Assembly (NCBI GenBank): GCA_963722665.1
Contig: CAVRNW010000010.1
Span: forward strand, 1-64,000
Length of the DNA stretch: 64,000 nt
Origin: Site-B1 sp963722665
GTDB lineage: Bacteria > Bacteroidota > Bacteroidia > Flavobacteriales > Flavobacteriaceae
Direction: 5' to 3'
The translations under genes were made by a program, and so were the position numbers. Below are positions 20,945 through 28,653 of this stretch, one piece after another; within the stretch, counting starts at the first letter, position 1, and each line of letters opens with the position of its first letter. The notes under the pieces are model-generated. The model did no database searches. It saw only the letters and a list, made by a program, of their open reading frames with translations, and had not been told where the DNA came from.

Positions 20945-21686
20945 TTAAAAATCCAACTTCTTCTTGCGTAGTTCAAAATTTTGCCCTAGATATACTTTAC
21001 GCACCATTTCGTCATTGGCAAGTTCTTCAGGTACTCCGGCTTTTAGGATGCTTCCTTCAAACATCAAATAGGTCCTGTCTGTAATGGCTAAAGTTTCCTG
21101 TACATTATGATCTGTAATTAAAATACCAATATTCTTTTTTGTCAATCTTGCGACAATACGTTGTATATCTTCAACGGCAACCGGGTCAACTCCGGCGAAT
21201 GGTTCATCTAACAAAATAAAACTTGGATCAGTTGCCAGTGCACGAGCAATTTCTGTCCGTCGTCTTTCACCACCTGACAAGAAGATCACCCCTGTTTTTA
21301 CGAATATGTCCTAGTCCGAACTCCTCAATGAGTTCTTCCATTTTATCAAGCTGCTCCTGCTTGCTGAGTGAGGTCAATTGCAGCACGCTCAAAATATTGT
21401 CTTCAATGCTTAATTTTCTAAAAACTGAAGCCTCCTGAGCCAAATAGCCAATGCCATTTTGAGCTCGCTTATACATAGGATACTTTGTTATTTCAGTGTT
21501 ATCTAAATAGATTTTACCGCCATTTGGTTTAATAAGCCCTACAATCATATAAAAACAAGTAGTTTTACCTGCTCCATTAGGTCCTAATAATCCAACGATT
21601 TCTCCTTGATTAACTTCTAGTGAGACATCTTTGACAACTTTTCTCCCATTATAGGATTTTAATAGATCTTCAGCTCTTAATTTCAT
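20945..21686 (-). CDS. lptB: LPS export system ATP-binding protein LptB, one frameshift
   Basis: ABC ATPase of about 246 residues, in two pieces (21686-21285 and 21289-20945). Walker A is GPNGAGKTTCFY. One G appears missing from a G-run around 21291-21295, which turns the expected RKNRGVIFLSGGERRR into RKNRGDLLVRW and a stop. The signature motif LSGGERRR, Walker B FILLDEPFAGVDP and the H-loop ITDHNVQETL follow intact. MKLRAEDLLKSYNGRKVVKDVS and the short C-terminus match LptB, the cytoplasmic ATPase that drives LPS extraction by LptFG. Because LPS transport should be essential, the break is probably a base-call error. Confidence 0.9.
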
Positions 21687-21709
21687 AGTTACAATAAAGC
21701 AAATATTAT

Positions 21710-22057
21710 TTAATTATTAGTTTCCAATGCTTCCCAAAACTCAAAAGCACGACGTAAATGCGGAATAACGATAGTACCTCCAACTAAAGTGGCAATGCTC
21801 AAAGCCTCTACAACTTCCTCCTTATTCAATCCTATTTTTTTGCTATTTTCCAAATGATATTTTATACAATCATCACAACGTAAAACAGTGGAAGCAACTA
21901 AACCCAGAAGCTCCTTCGTTTTGACATCCAAAGCACCTTCCTGATAAGCATTGGTATCTAAGTTAAAAATGCGCTTGATTACTTTATTGTTATCTGCTAA
22001 AATTTTATCATTCATTTTAGAACGATAATCATTAAACTCTTTAACTGGATTTGACAT
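21710..22057 (-). CDS. AhpD-like carboxymuconolactone decarboxylase family protein
   Basis: Intact, 115 residues. The CxxC...H motif of peroxidase-type AhpD proteins is seen as C61-D-D-C64-I-K-Y-H68, with TKELLGLVAS ahead of it and EALSIATLVGG after it. Small all-alpha proteins of this family act as disulfide-dependent alkylhydroperoxidases; the true substrate here is unknown. The start overlaps the end of tatC by 17 bases, and lptB follows 23 bases downstream, so kdsD-tatC-this gene-lptB look like one operon. Confidence 0.8.
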   Translation of the reverse strand: MSNPVKEFNDYRSKMNDKILADNNKVIKRIFNLDTNAYQEGALDVKTKELLGLVASTVLRCDDCIKYHLENSKKIGLNKEEVVEALSIATLVGGTIVIPHLRRAFEFWEALETNN

Positions 22058-22874
22058 ATTTTTCCTCTTTCTTCTTTTGATTTCGTACTACAACTTTTGA
22101 TATATATATACTTACTTGATATAAGATTAAAATTGGAATTGCTACTATAATTTGGCTTGCAATATCGGGAGGTGTAATTATGGCGGATAGGATTAATACT
22201 ATTACCAATGCATATTTGCGATATTTCTTTAAGAATTCCGGTGTCACTAAACCTATTTTAGTCAGAAAAAATATAATAATTGGTAATTCAAACACTAAGC
22301 CCGATGCCAAAGCAGCTGACCTAACTAAACCAATATAAGAACTTATATCAATTTGGTTATCTACCATTTCTGAAATACTATAGTTAGCTAAAAAGTTAAT
22401 AGATAATGGTGTCACAATATAATAGCCAAATAAAACACCTATAAAGAATAATAAAGAAGAAATAGTAATAAACCCTTTGGAATATTTACGCTCATTCTCA
22501 TGCAATCCCGGGCTGATGAATTTCCATAATTGGTAAATTACGTAAGGAAAAGCAATAATAAAGCCAGCTAATACCGATGTCCAAATATCTGCTGAAAATT
22601 GTCCGGCCATAGTTCTGTTTTGCAGTATCAATGGAATTTTGTCTCCACAAAAAGTAGTATTGACATCTAAAAAGGTGCCTGCCTTACATAGAAGAGCATA
22701 GGTTATAAAATCCATCTTAAGAGGGGCGAATATAATTCCATCAAAAAGATGTTTACTAAATACATACGCAAAGGTTCCAACAATTATAATAGCCGAAAAT
22801 GCCCTTATTAAATGCCATCTTAAGTCTTCAAGATGGTCAAGAAATGACATTTCGTTCACGTTTCTTTCTGCCAT
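22041..22874 (-). CDS. tatC: Sec-independent protein translocase subunit TatC
   Basis: Intact, 277 residues with six transmembrane helices. The N-terminal signature MSFLDHLEDLRWHLIRAF contains the conserved HLEDLR-type motif. SPGLHENERKY in the first cytoplasmic loop is the TatC signal-peptide-binding region. TatC recognises twin-arginine precursors and with TatA exports folded proteins across the cytoplasmic membrane. The start overlaps the kdsD stop by one base (TAATG), implying coupling. The periplasmic loop between helices 1 and 2 is extended and contains Cys residues (LLCKAGTFLDVNTTFCGDK). No TatA gene is in the window. Confidence 0.95.
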   Translation of the reverse strand: MAERNVNEMSFLDHLEDLRWHLIRAFSAIIIVGTFAYVFSKHLFDGIIFAPLKMDFITYALLCKAGTFLDVNTTFCGDKIPLILQNRTMAGQFSADIWTSVLAGFIIAFPYVIYQLWKFISPGLHENERKYSKGFITISSLLFFIGVLFGYYIVTPLSINFLANYSISEMVDNQIDISSYIGLVRSAALASGLVFELPIIIFFLTKIGLVTPEFLKKYRKYALVIVLILSAIITPPDIASQIIVAIPILILYQVSIYISKVVVRNQKKKEEKYVKSS

Positions 22875-23839
22875 TATAATATGCCTTCTTTAATTAGGTC
22901 ATGCAAATGTACAACACCTGCATATTTACCTTTTTCTTCAACAAGTAATTGTGAAATCCCATGTTGCTCCATCATGTCCATCGCATCTACTGCCATGGCA
23001 TCGAAATCAATCCGTTTAGGGTTTTTCGTCATAATGTCTTTTGCAGTTAAACCGGAAAAATCAGTTACTTTAGTTAACATTCTACGTAAATCTCCGTCTG
23101 TGATAATTCCAATGATCTTGCCTTTTTCAATAACTGCAGTAACCCCAAGAAGTTTTTCCGTGATCTCCACAATTACCTGGCCAATATTGGTGTCTGGTGT
23201 GACAGCTGGTTTTTGATTTACAGATGATAGGTCATGGACTCTCAAATACAATTTTTTACCCAATGCACCTCCAGGGTGGTATTTTGCAAAATCTTTACTC
23301 GAAAATCCTCGTATTTCCAACAGGCAAATTGCCAAGGCATCTCCAATAACCAATTGCGCTGTTGTGCTTGTAGTAGGAGCCAAATTATTTGGACAAGCTT
23401 CTTTCTGCACAAAAGTGTTTAGTATATAATCGGCCTGTTGCCCTAAAAATGAATCTTTATTTCCGGTAATTGCTATCATTTTATTCTTTGCATTCCTTAT
23501 AAGAGGCACTAAAACTTTAATTTCAGGAGTATTACCGCTTTTTGATATGCACATCACAATATCATCTTTCAGAATCAATCCTAAATCTCCATGAATCGCA
23601 TCGGCTGCATGCATAAAAATAGCAGGAGTCCCGGTTGAATTCAATGTAGCTACTATTTTTGTTGCTATTATAGCGCTCTTTCCAACGCCTGTAATTATTA
23701 CTCTGCCTTTAGACTTGTAAATCAGTTGAACTGCATTTGCAAAATCATCATCAAGTAACTCTGAAAGGTTAGAAATCGCCTTACTTTCTATTTCAATAGT
23801 TTTTTTTGCAATGTTTAAAATAGAATTTTTATTGTTCAA
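22874..23839 (-). CDS. kdsD: Arabinose-5-phosphate isomerase (KdsD/KpsF family)
   Basis: Intact, 321 residues. An N-terminal SIS domain (about 35-170; TGVGKSAIIATKIVATLNSTG, HGDLGLI, SKSGNTPEIKVL) is followed by two CBS domains (about 205-321; TDGDLRRML, MEQHGISQLLV). This is the standard layout of D-arabinose-5-phosphate isomerase, which converts ribulose-5-phosphate to arabinose-5-phosphate, the first step toward Kdo for LPS inner core. It fits the LPS genes elsewhere in the window (lptB, Kdo-kinase-like, GT9). First gene of the presumed operon with tatC, the AhpD-like gene and lptB; divergent from recQ. Confidence 0.92.
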   Translation of the reverse strand: MNNKNSILNIAKKTIEIESKAISNLSELLDDDFANAVQLIYKSKGRVIITGVGKSAIIATKIVATLNSTGTPAIFMHAADAIHGDLGLILKDDIVMCISKSGNTPEIKVLVPLIRNAKNKMIAITGNKDSFLGQQADYILNTFVQKEACPNNLAPTTSTTAQLVIGDALAICLLEIRGFSSKDFAKYHPGGALGKKLYLRVHDLSSVNQKPAVTPDTNIGQVIVEITEKLLGVTAVIEKGKIIGIITDGDLRRMLTKVTDFSGLTAKDIMTKNPKRIDFDAMAVDAMDMMEQHGISQLLVEEKGKYAGVVHLHDLIKEGIL

Positions 23840-23857
23840 AATTTATCAGATTTAGTA

Positions 23858-23888
23858 TTTGTGTCCTATAAAGATTTTGTTATCTTTA
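23858..23888 (+). promoter_or_regulatory. Candidate Bacteroidota promoter of recQ
   Basis: TTTG at 23858-23861 and TATCTTTA at 23881-23888 are separated by exactly 19 bases, with only the last base of the -7 box differing from TAnnTTTG. It faces recQ with a leader of about 135 bases. The 191-base gap between kdsD and recQ holds no gene. Confidence 0.45.
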
Positions 23889-24030
23889 AAGATACACTAA
23901 CTTATAAAAAGTTTAGACATACAAAAAAACGAAAAATATAATTAGAGTTATTTAAATAAATTATAAAATCATGATTTATTTGAGATTTCTTTAATTTTAA
24001 AAATTACTATTTACAATTTATAGGGAATTA

Positions 24031-26232
24031 ATGAATACGGTAAATGTTGACTTACATTCAGCTTTAAAAAAATACTTTGGATTTAGTCAGTTTAAAGGGC
24101 TGCAAGAAGTAGTGATCAAAAGTTTGGTCTCTGGCAATAATACATTCGTTATTATGCCAACAGGAGGAGGAAAATCACTATGCTATCAATTGCCTGCTTT
24201 AATAAAGGAAGGAACAGCTATAATAGTCTCTCCATTAATAGCACTGATGAAAAATCAGGTAGATGCGATGAGAGGGATTTCTAATGAAGAAGGTGTTGCC
24301 CATGTGTTAAATTCTTCTTTAAACAAGACGGAGGTCAAAAAGGTTAAAGAGGATATTACTAATGGTATAACGAAGTTATTGTATGTAGCACCGGAATCTT
24401 TAACAAAATTGGAAAATGTTGATTTTTTACGATCTGTGAAGATCTCATTTTTAGCGGTAGATGAAGCGCATTGCATCAGTGAATGGGGACATGATTTTAG
24501 GCCGGAATATAGAAATCTAAGAGGTATTATTGAACGTATAGATGAAAGTGTCCCAATAATTGGTCTAACAGCTACTGCTACTCCTAAAGTTCAGGAAGAT
24601 ATTCTTAAAAATCTTCGAATTACTGATGCTAAAACTTTCAAGGCATCTTTCAACAGACCTAATTTATATTATGAGGTTCGTCCAAAAACAAAAGATGTCG
24701 ATTCAGATATCATTCGATTTATAAAGAAAAATGCAAATAAATCTGGTATAGTTTATTGTTTGAGCAGAAAAAGAGTTGAGCAATTGTCTCAAGTGCTTCA
24801 GGTAAATGGAATAAAGGCGGTGCCCTATCATGCGGGTTTAGATTCTAAAACTAGAGCCAGACATCAGGATATGTTCTTAATGGAAGATATAGATGTAGTA
24901 GTTGCAACAATAGCATTTGGTATGGGAATTGACAAACCCGATGTGAGGTTTGTAATTCACCATGATATTCCCAAGAGTATTGAAAGTTATTATCAGGAAA
25001 CTGGTCGTGCCGGAAGGGATGGAGGAGAAGGACACTGTTTAGCGTTTTATGCCTATAAGGATATAGAGAAATTGGAAAAATTCATGGCAGGTAAGCCGGT
25101 TGCAGAGCAAGAGATTGGTCATGCTTTGTTACATGAGGTTGTAGCTTATGCAGAAACTTCTATTTCCAGACGAAAATTCATGCTTCATTATTTTGGAGAA
25201 GATTTCGATAATGAAACTGGAGAAGGTGGAGATATGGACGATAATGTCAGATTTCCAAAAAAGAAACATGAAGCCAAAAATGAAGTTGTCAAACTACTTA
25301 AAGTGGTGCTTGACACTAATGAAAAGTATAAAAGTAAAGACCTGGTGAATGTCATGGTTGGTCATGCTAATGCAATGATCAAATCTCATAAAACAGATGC
25401 ACAACCATACTTTGGTATTGGTAAAGAGCGAGAGAAAGGTTACTGGATGGCATTGATAAGACAAGTATTAATCGCAAAATTACTCAATAAGAATATTGAA
25501 ACCTACGGAGTCCTGAATATAACCAAAAGAGGTAAAGATTTTATAAAATCACCACAACCTTTTGATATGACTGAGGATCATGTTTTTGATGATGGTTCAG
25601 AAGATAATATATTATCAGCCTCCAAGGCTGGAGGGGCAGTTGCGGATAAAGCTTTGCTTTCTATGTTAAAAGATTTGAGGAAATCTAATGCAAAAAAACT
25701 TGGAATTCCTCCCTTTGTTATTTTTCAGGATCCATCACTGGAAGACATGGCTTTAAAATATCCAATTACTCTGGAAGAACTCAATAATATTCATGGAGTA
25801 GGTGAAGGCAAGGCCAAAAAATATGGAGAAGATTTTGTAAGCCTGATAGCTAAGTATGTTGAGGAGAATGACATATTGCGTCCGGATGATTTAGTGGTTA
25901 AATCAACAGGTTCAAATTCTGCCTTAAAACTATACATTATAACCAATGTTGATAGAAAGTTACCATTAGACGATATTGCTTCTGCTAAAGGCATGCAGAT
26001 GTCAGAATTTATCAAAGAAATGGAAGCCATTGTTTTTTCAGGAACAAAACTGAATATAAATTATTGGATAGATGAAATTCTGGATGAAGAGCAACAAGAG
26101 GAGATCTTTGACTATTTCATGGAATCTGAAACAGATAAAATAGATGATGCAATTGATGAATTTGATGGTGATTATGATGACGAGGAGCTGCGATTATTCA
26201 GAATAAAATTCATTAGTGAAGTTGCTAATTAA
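24031..26232 (+). CDS. recQ: ATP-dependent DNA helicase RecQ
   Basis: Intact, 733 residues. Superfamily 2 helicase core: Walker A with K48 in MPTGGGKSLCYQLP, the DEAH box at D144-H147 (VDEAHCISEWGHDFRPEYR), GLTATATPKVQ, and motif VI QETGRAGRDG. After the core come a RecQ C-terminal region (GKERE, winged helix; the usual zinc-binding cysteines are not evident in a first read), an HRDC domain (about 535-615; ELNNIHGVGEGKAKKYG), and an acidic C-terminal tail. RecQ unwinds 3'-5' at replication and recombination intermediates. Length is normal for the longer Bacteroidota RecQ type. Confidence 0.95.
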   Translation: MNTVNVDLHSALKKYFGFSQFKGLQEVVIKSLVSGNNTFVIMPTGGGKSLCYQLPALIKEGTAIIVSPLIALMKNQVDAMRGISNEEGVAHVLNSSLNKTEVKKVKEDITNGITKLLYVAPESLTKLENVDFLRSVKISFLAVDEAHCISEWGHDFRPEYRNLRGIIERIDESVPIIGLTATATPKVQEDILKNLRITDAKTFKASFNRPNLYYEVRPKTKDVDSDIIRFIKKNANKSGIVYCLSRKRVEQLSQVLQVNGIKAVPYHAGLDSKTRARHQDMFLMEDIDVVVATIAFGMGIDKPDVRFVIHHDIPKSIESYYQETGRAGRDGGEGHCLAFYAYKDIEKLEKFMAGKPVAEQEIGHALLHEVVAYAETSISRRKFMLHYFGEDFDNETGEGGDMDDNVRFPKKKHEAKNEVVKLLKVVLDTNEKYKSKDLVNVMVGHANAMIKSHKTDAQPYFGIGKEREKGYWMALIRQVLIAKLLNKNIETYGVLNITKRGKDFIKSPQPFDMTEDHVFDDGSEDNILSASKAGGAVADKALLSMLKDLRKSNAKKLGIPPFVIFQDPSLEDMALKYPITLEELNNIHGVGEGKAKKYGEDFVSLIAKYVEENDILRPDDLVVKSTGSNSALKLYIITNVDRKLPLDDIASAKGMQMSEFIKEMEAIVFSGTKLNINYWIDEILDEEQQEEIFDYFMESETDKIDDAIDEFDGDYDDEELRLFRIKFISEVAN

Positions 26233-26264
26233 ATATCTGCTAAACTTTAATTGTCATTCAATTT

Positions 26265-26292
26265 TTTGCAAACAACGATATTTGTATCTTTG
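26265..26292 (+). promoter_or_regulatory. Strong candidate promoter of the peptidyl-prolyl isomerase gene
   Basis: A perfect -7 box TATCTTTG lies at 26285-26292, with a TTTG at 26265-26268. The spacing is 16 bases, shorter than the usual 19-20, but the T-run upstream may allow a different register. The start codon is 24 bases downstream. The perfect -7 box makes this one of the clearest promoters in the window. Confidence 0.5.
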
Positions 26293-26315
26293 CAACCTAT
26301 TAAAAAAAATATAGC

Positions 26316-27248
26316 ATGCAAGACGGTTTATACGCAAAATTCAACACTAGTAAAGGAGAAATACTAGTAAAATTAGAATATCAAAAAACTCCGGGAACAG
26401 TTGGAAACTTCGTTGCTTTAGCGGAGGGAGATTTAGAAAATTCAGCTAAGCAACAAGGTCAAAAATATTACGATGGTCTAAAATTTCATAGAGTTATTCC
26501 AGATTTTATGATTCAAGGTGGTTGTCCGCTAAGTACAGGTACCGGAAATCCAGGATATCAATTTGATGATGAATTTCATCCAGATCTAAAACATAATGCA
26601 CCAGGAATTCTATCAATGGCTAATGCTGGTCCAGGAACCAATGGCAGCCAATTTTTCATTACTCATGTAGCTACTCCGTGGTTAGATAATAAACATACAG
26701 TTTTTGGCAGAGTAGAAAATGGCCAGGAGGTAGTTGATGAGATTCAACAAGAGGATATAATTGAAAGTATTGAGATCATAAGAGTTGGTGAAAAAGCTAA
26801 GGCATTTAATTCCGTTGAAGCTTTTAGAACTTTTGAAGGCTCACGAGAAAAGAGATTAACAGAAGAAAAAATGAAAGCAGAAGCTGCATTAGAAAAATTA
26901 GCAGGTGGTTTTGATAAAACAGACAGTGGGTTGCGTTATAAGATTTTACAAAAAGGTCAAGGTAAGACAGCAGAAAAAGGTAAAACCGTTTCTGTTCACT
27001 ATAAAGGCCAACTAGCAGATGGTACTGTTTTTGACTCTTCCTATAAAAGAAATAGTCCTATAGATTTTCCATTAGGAGTTGGACAAGTAATTAAAGGTTG
27101 GGATGAAGGCATTCAACTGCTAAAAGTAGGTGATAAAGCCCGTTTAGTAATACCAAGTAATTTAGGTTATGGTGCTCAAGGTGCCGGCGGAGTTATTCCC
27201 CCAAATGCCACTCTAATTTTTGATGTGGAATTGATGGATGTAAAATAA
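26316..27248 (+). CDS. Two-domain peptidyl-prolyl isomerase (cyclophilin plus FKBP)
   Basis: Intact, 310 residues. Residues 1 to about 155 form a cyclophilin domain: KFHRVIPDFMIQGGCP, then NAGPGTNGSQFFITHVATPWLDNKHTVFGRV. A charged linker with KRLTEEKMKAEAALEKLAG follows. Residues about 200-310 form an FKBP domain: VSVHYKGQLADGTVFDSS, GVGQVIKGWDEGIQLLKVG and PSNLGYGAQGAGGVIPPNATLIFDVEL. No signal peptide, so probably cytoplasmic. It catalyses cis-trans isomerisation of proline bonds during folding by two unrelated active sites in one chain. Followed by a clear terminator. Confidence 0.93.
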   Translation: MQDGLYAKFNTSKGEILVKLEYQKTPGTVGNFVALAEGDLENSAKQQGQKYYDGLKFHRVIPDFMIQGGCPLSTGTGNPGYQFDDEFHPDLKHNAPGILSMANAGPGTNGSQFFITHVATPWLDNKHTVFGRVENGQEVVDEIQQEDIIESIEIIRVGEKAKAFNSVEAFRTFEGSREKRLTEEKMKAEAALEKLAGGFDKTDSGLRYKILQKGQGKTAEKGKTVSVHYKGQLADGTVFDSSYKRNSPIDFPLGVGQVIKGWDEGIQLLKVGDKARLVIPSNLGYGAQGAGGVIPPNATLIFDVELMDVK

Positions 27249-27270
27249 AAGGCTTTATTAAGTAAGTCTG

Positions 27271-27302
27271 AGCCTCCTGGAAAAGGGAGGCTTTATTTTT
27301 TA
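27271..27302. terminator. Rho-independent terminator after the peptidyl-prolyl isomerase gene
   Basis: AGCCTCC at 27271-27277 pairs with GGAGGCT at 27286-27292, with an eight-base loop and a T-rich tail (TTATTTTT) on the + strand. The opposite gene ends at 27300, so the hairpin may also serve it. Confidence 0.8.
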
Positions 27303-28109
27303 TTTAGTTTGTTCTAGCCACTTATGAGCTTCCGGAAAAAAAGTGCTCCAAAAGGATTCATTATGATTGCCACCTTCAATTATTCTATTCATTATTCTGT
27401 TTTCATCATGACCTTTAATTAATAGCAGATCTACCATTTTTTGCTGGTCGGGAACTGCTGTATCTCCTTCCTCAGTTCCTGTCAAAAAGAAAAAATCAGT
27501 GTTTTTATTAACTTTGGTTTCTTCTACAAGTTCATAGATGCTCTCATTAAACCAAAACGATGGAGAGAATACACCTGCCTTACCAAATGTATCCGGATAT
27601 TTTATCACAGCATAAAAAGAGATCAGACCACCTAATGACGATCCGAATATGGTTGTATTCTTTCTGTCAGATAAAGTCCTGTAAGTACTATCTATATGTG
27701 GTTTTAATGTATTCTTAATAAATTTGATATAATCATCTCCTTTACCACCACCATATTTTTCATTTTCGAATGGAGTTAATTCCTCAATCCGCTTTTTATT
27801 GCCATGCTCGATGCCAATAACGATAATTTCATTATTGATTATCGTGTCTAAATATTCATCAATTTTCCATTCCCCAACATAGGACGTTTTATCATCAAAT
27901 AAGTTTTGCGCATCATGCATATAGAACACCGGATACGCTTTTTGCGAATTTTGATATGATTTTGGTAAATAAACCCAAATTGTCTTAACTGTATCCAACT
28001 GTTTAGCTACAATATTGAACTTAATAACTTGCTTGCTTGCAGTGGTTTGTGAAAAAAAATGAAGGGGAAAAGAGACAAGGAATAAAGCAAAAAAAACAAG
28101 TGATTTCAT
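27300..28109 (-). CDS. Secreted alpha/beta-hydrolase, esterase D / IroE-like
   Basis: Intact, 269 residues. Signal peptide MKSLVFFALFLVSFPLHFFSQ. The alpha/beta-hydrolase fold is shown by VFYMHDAQNLFD, the nucleophile elbow FGSSLGGLISFYAVI, FSPSFWF and the terminal histidine region GGNHNESFWS. This is the putative esterase (esterase D, Fes/IroE-like) family, often hydrolysing ferric siderophores or carbohydrate esters outside the cytoplasm. No siderophore genes are nearby, so the substrate is open. Single gene between two oppositely oriented neighbours. Confidence 0.8.
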   Translation of the reverse strand: MKSLVFFALFLVSFPLHFFSQTTASKQVIKFNIVAKQLDTVKTIWVYLPKSYQNSQKAYPVFYMHDAQNLFDDKTSYVGEWKIDEYLDTIINNEIIVIGIEHGNKKRIEELTPFENEKYGGGKGDDYIKFIKNTLKPHIDSTYRTLSDRKNTTIFGSSLGGLISFYAVIKYPDTFGKAGVFSPSFWFNESIYELVEETKVNKNTDFFFLTGTEEGDTAVPDQQKMVDLLLIKGHDENRIMNRIIEGGNHNESFWSTFFPEAHKWLEQTK

Positions 28110-28251
28110 TGAATTTCAACTCTGATTTTAGATGAAGTGTAAATAATCCCTCTAAAGTGCATATTTTTTTTCGATAAGATACATTTTTATACCGATTATT
28201 AATTATTAATAATACTTAATTTTAAGTAATTAATTTAATCCACCCTTTGTA

Positions 28252-28653
28252 ATGGCAAGTCGTGTCGAAAAATTAAGTCTATTGTCAGAAATGATAGCCT
28301 TTGCTAAAGTTGATGATACACTTAAAAGAATAGAGTACAATTTTTTAATTGGGATTGCGAGGCAACTCGAAATTAACCAAGAAGATTTTGATTACTTATT
28401 AAATCATCCTGTAAATTTTGCGTATTTAAAAACACATTCTGAACGAATTGTTCAATTCCATCGGTTAGTTCTATTAATGAACCTGAGTGATGAAATTAAC
28501 AGAGCGAAATGGGTTAAAATTCACAATTTTGGTCTGAGAATGGGTTTAAGTCAGGAATCTATAAACAGGGTTTTAGATCTAATGGAAAGTTTCCCTAACA
28601 AAATTGTACCACCAGATGTATTAATAGATATTTTTAAGGTCCAGTATAACTAG
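28252..28653 (+). CDS. TerB-like small protein
   Basis: Intact, 133 residues, all-helical by pattern. KLSLLSEMIAFAKVDDTLKRIEYNFL and QESINRVLDLMESFPNKIVPPDVLIDIF resemble TerB-type (tellurite-resistance, DjlA-like) helical domains. I make this call from pattern only. The gene is convergent with uvrB, and the stops overlap by a few bases (both within CTAG). The upstream 140-base gap is AT-rich. Function unknown. Confidence 0.6.
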   Translation: MASRVEKLSLLSEMIAFAKVDDTLKRIEYNFLIGIARQLEINQEDFDYLLNHPVNFAYLKTHSERIVQFHRLVLLMNLSDEINRAKWVKIHNFGLRMGLSQESINRVLDLMESFPNKIVPPDVLIDIFKVQYN

